Shown: positions 3,774 through 5,493 of the stretch, piece by piece
How the letters are laid out: every line of letters begins with the position of its first letter
Numbering within the stretch: the first letter of the stretch is position 1
Origin: Desulfobulbus sp.
Lineage (GTDB): Bacteria > Desulfobacterota > Desulfobulbia > Desulfobulbales > Desulfobulbaceae
Direction: 5' to 3'
DNA length: 5,493 bases
Assembly (NCBI GenBank): GCA_017998195.1
Contig: JAGODN010000190.1
Location: 1-5,493 of the forward strand
Position numbers and translations under genes: made by a program
The notes under the pieces: generated by a model
Told to the model about the DNA's origin: nothing
Database searches by the model: none
Seen by the model: the letters and a program-made list of their open reading frames with translations, nothing else

Positions 3774-5493
3774 ATGCGCTATTCCTACCCCCCGCTGATC
3801 AACCCGGTGATTCGGGTCGACAGTTCGATCTATGCCTGGAGCATCGGCAAGTTTCTGCTCCTGTTCGGTTCCGCGGTGGTGATCCTGGTGCTGGCCGTAT
3901 CCGCGGTGGTCACCTACCAGGTGGCGGCCGCGTTTCTCGACCAGGCCTACGCGCGCAACGCCCAGATGCGCGCCCTGGCCCAGGCCCATGAAATCAACCA
4001 GCTGCTGCACGCGGCCCGTCACCAGCTCGAGTACCTGTCGCGGCGGCCGCTGAGCGTGGAGGCGATCCTCGCCCACCTGGGCGCCATGTCCGCGGAGGAG
4101 CGGAACCGCTACCGCGAGGTGGCCTTCCAGGGCCAGGCCCCGGAGGAGCGCTTTGTGCTCGTCAACACCGGCGCGACCCTGGTGGCGGTACCGCTGGAAC
4201 AGGCCCTGGGCAACCGGTTCGGCATTTTTTCCGGCGGCGACCAGGTGGCCGGCAAACCGCCGGGGTTCGTCCATCTCGGCGACCCCACCGAGGTCATCTA
4301 CCCGTCGGTGCCGGCCGAGGGCGGGGTGCGGGCCGTGGCCATGCATGTGGTCCGCCTGACCACGCCGGTGTATACCGAAGAAAAAGAATACCGGGGACAG
4401 CTCACCCTGAGTGTGGATCTGCGCCGTCTGCGCGATATCGTCTCGGTGCACAACTCGAAAAAGTCGCCCCTGTACCTGTTCCCGCAGGAGAGCGAGCAGA
4501 AGAAGAGCTTTTTTTTCGACGCCTCCGGCTGGCTCATGTTCCAGTCCGAATCGCCCGAAGACCGGCAGGCCGAACTGTCGGTGGAATTTCTCCGCATCGG
4601 TCTGCAGGGCGATATCGGCCGGCCCGGGTTCAGCACCGCCTTCCGCCCGAATTTCAGCAGTGATCTCTACTGGGCCATGGTCTCCGACGTGCAGGCGGCG
4701 CGAACCGGACAGGTGCTCATCTCCAGGCCGTTCATGCCGCCCGCCGCCTCTGACCGGACTCTGTATCTCAGCTACGTGCCCCTGGTTTTTGCCGAGAGCG
4801 ACGAATCCCAGCGCATCCTCGGCGGCATCGGCTGCATCGACACCAGCTTCGTGTTCATGGCCTCCACCTACCAGGTGGCCGGCACCCTGGCCCTCTGCTT
4901 CGCCGCGGGTGCGGTGCTGGTGGTGACGGTCATGTACTTCATGGGCCGGCGGATCCGCCGGCCGCTCAACCAGCTCGCCGAGGCGGTGGAAATCCGCGCC
5001 GCCGGCGACGACCCCACGCCCGTGGCCCTCAGCCCGCTGTTCGCGGAGATCAGCCAGTTCCAGAAATCCATCAACATCCTCCTCGTCCGCCTGCAGGTGG
5101 CGCGGGCCGACTCCCTGCTGCGCGAAGGGTTCGACGAGGACGACCGCATGCGCCAGCCGGTGGACCTGGACCGGGAGATCCGCAGCAGCCCCGGCCTCGA
5201 CCCGCAGCTGCTGGCCATGCCGCTCTACGGCATTGTCGGCGGCAGCGGCGCGGTGGCCAGCCTGCGTCAGCACATCCACAAGGCGGCGCGGGTGCTGGCC
5301 GACGTGCTCATCGTCGGCGAGACCGGCACCGGCAAGGAACTCACCGCCGAGGCCATCCACTCGGTCAGCCACCGCGCCAAGGGCCCGTTCCTCTCCATCA
5401 ACTGCGGCGCCCTGGACGAGAACCTGCTCATGGACGCCCTGTTCGGCCATGTCAAGGGGGCCTTCACCGAGGCCCAGGCCGACCGCAAGGGCG
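3774..5493 (+). CDS. Membrane-bound sigma-54-dependent transcriptional activator (C-terminus cut off)
   Basis: The visible 573 residues run off the right edge without a stop. There is a TM at about 25-50, an extracytoplasmic domain of about 315 residues (51-365) with a double-cache-like look, a TM at about 367-390, and a HAMP-like stretch from GRRIRRPLNQLAEAV (391-405) to about 445. A sigma-54-type AAA+ domain starts near 485 (YGIVGGSGAVASLRQHI), with Walker A GETGTGKE (515-522), SINCGAL (541-547), ALFGHVKG (555-562) and the sigma-54 contact loop. That loop reads GAFTEA (562-567) instead of the usual GAFTGA. Walker B, the arginine fingers and the expected Fis-type HTH lie outside the window. 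No receiver domain precedes the AAA+ domain, so it probably responds directly to a periplasmic signal. The start ATG at 3774 has a moderate GGGAGAGAG site. It is divergent from the permease operon, which has a sigma-54 promoter, and is its likely regulator. Confidence 0.88.
   Translation, partial: MRYSYPPLINPVIRVDSSIYAWSIGKFLLLFGSAVVILVLAVSAVVTYQVAAAFLDQAYARNAQMRALAQAHEINQLLHAARHQLEYLSRRPLSVEAILAHLGAMSAEERNRYREVAFQGQAPEERFVLVNTGATLVAVPLEQALGNRFGIFSGGDQVAGKPPGFVHLGDPTEVIYPSVPAEGGVRAVAMHVVRLTTPVYTEEKEYRGQLTLSVDLRRLRDIVSVHNSKKSPLYLFPQESEQKKSFFFDASGWLMFQSESPEDRQAELSVEFLRIGLQGDIGRPGFSTAFRPNFSSDLYWAMVSDVQAARTGQVLISRPFMPPAASDRTLYLSYVPLVFAESDESQRILGGIGCIDTSFVFMASTYQVAGTLALCFAAGAVLVVTVMYFMGRRIRRPLNQLAEAVEIRAAGDDPTPVALSPLFAEISQFQKSINILLVRLQVARADSLLREGFDEDDRMRQPVDLDREIRSSPGLDPQLLAMPLYGIVGGSGAVASLRQHIHKAARVLADVLIVGETGTGKELTAEAIHSVSHRAKGPFLSINCGALDENLLMDALFGHVKGAFTEAQADRKG

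Noticed and set aside
3447..5450. Very long minus-strand open frame antisense to the sigma-54 activator
   Set aside because: It is antisense to a well-supported activator gene, and its translation is rich in Gly/His/Arg/Ala without domain features. The real start is the signal-peptide ATG at 3446.

Overview
The window is GC-rich and densely coded, with no mobile element, tRNA, rRNA or CRISPR. Its gene content points to a Desulfobacterota (former Deltaproteobacteria) sulfate reducer of the Desulfovibrio/Desulfobulbus type. The evidence is a TauE/SafE permease next to a DUF4881-like lipoprotein, a membrane-anchored sigma-54 activator, and a sensor-kinase-like N-terminus typical of that group. 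This placement rests on remembered families, not on a search.

Layout. A divergent intergenic region (about 3447-3773) splits the window. To its left, on the minus strand and in transcription order, lie: a 99-residue signal-peptide plus single-TM protein (3147-3446), a 351-residue TauE/SafE-family permease (2068-3123), a 205-residue lipoprotein (1427-2044), a 72-residue two-TM protein (1151-1369), a 280-residue two-TM protein with a Cys/His-rich cytoplasmic tail (312-1154), and, after a 121-bp gap with a hairpin, the first 63 codons of a membrane sensor protein (1-190). To its right, on the plus strand, is a membrane-bound sigma-54 enhancer-binding protein (3774 to the window edge) that has an extracytoplasmic sensor domain and is cut off inside its AAA+ domain.

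How it may work together. The divergent region holds a near-consensus sigma-54 promoter (-24/-12) on the minus strand at 3625-3639, reading into the permease operon. A pair of TTTGCGCG repeats lies 60-110 bp upstream of it, where activator sites are expected. The simplest model is that the plus-strand activator senses a periplasmic ligand and switches on the permease operon. Every operon product is membrane- or envelope-associated, so the operon may encode an anion (sulfite or organosulfur) export system with several accessory proteins of unknown function. The substrate, the regulatory link and the joint function are inferences.

Several genes have long open frames extending upstream or on the opposite strand. 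These are high-GC artefacts, and the starts given here were chosen from ribosome binding sites and N-terminal protein features.
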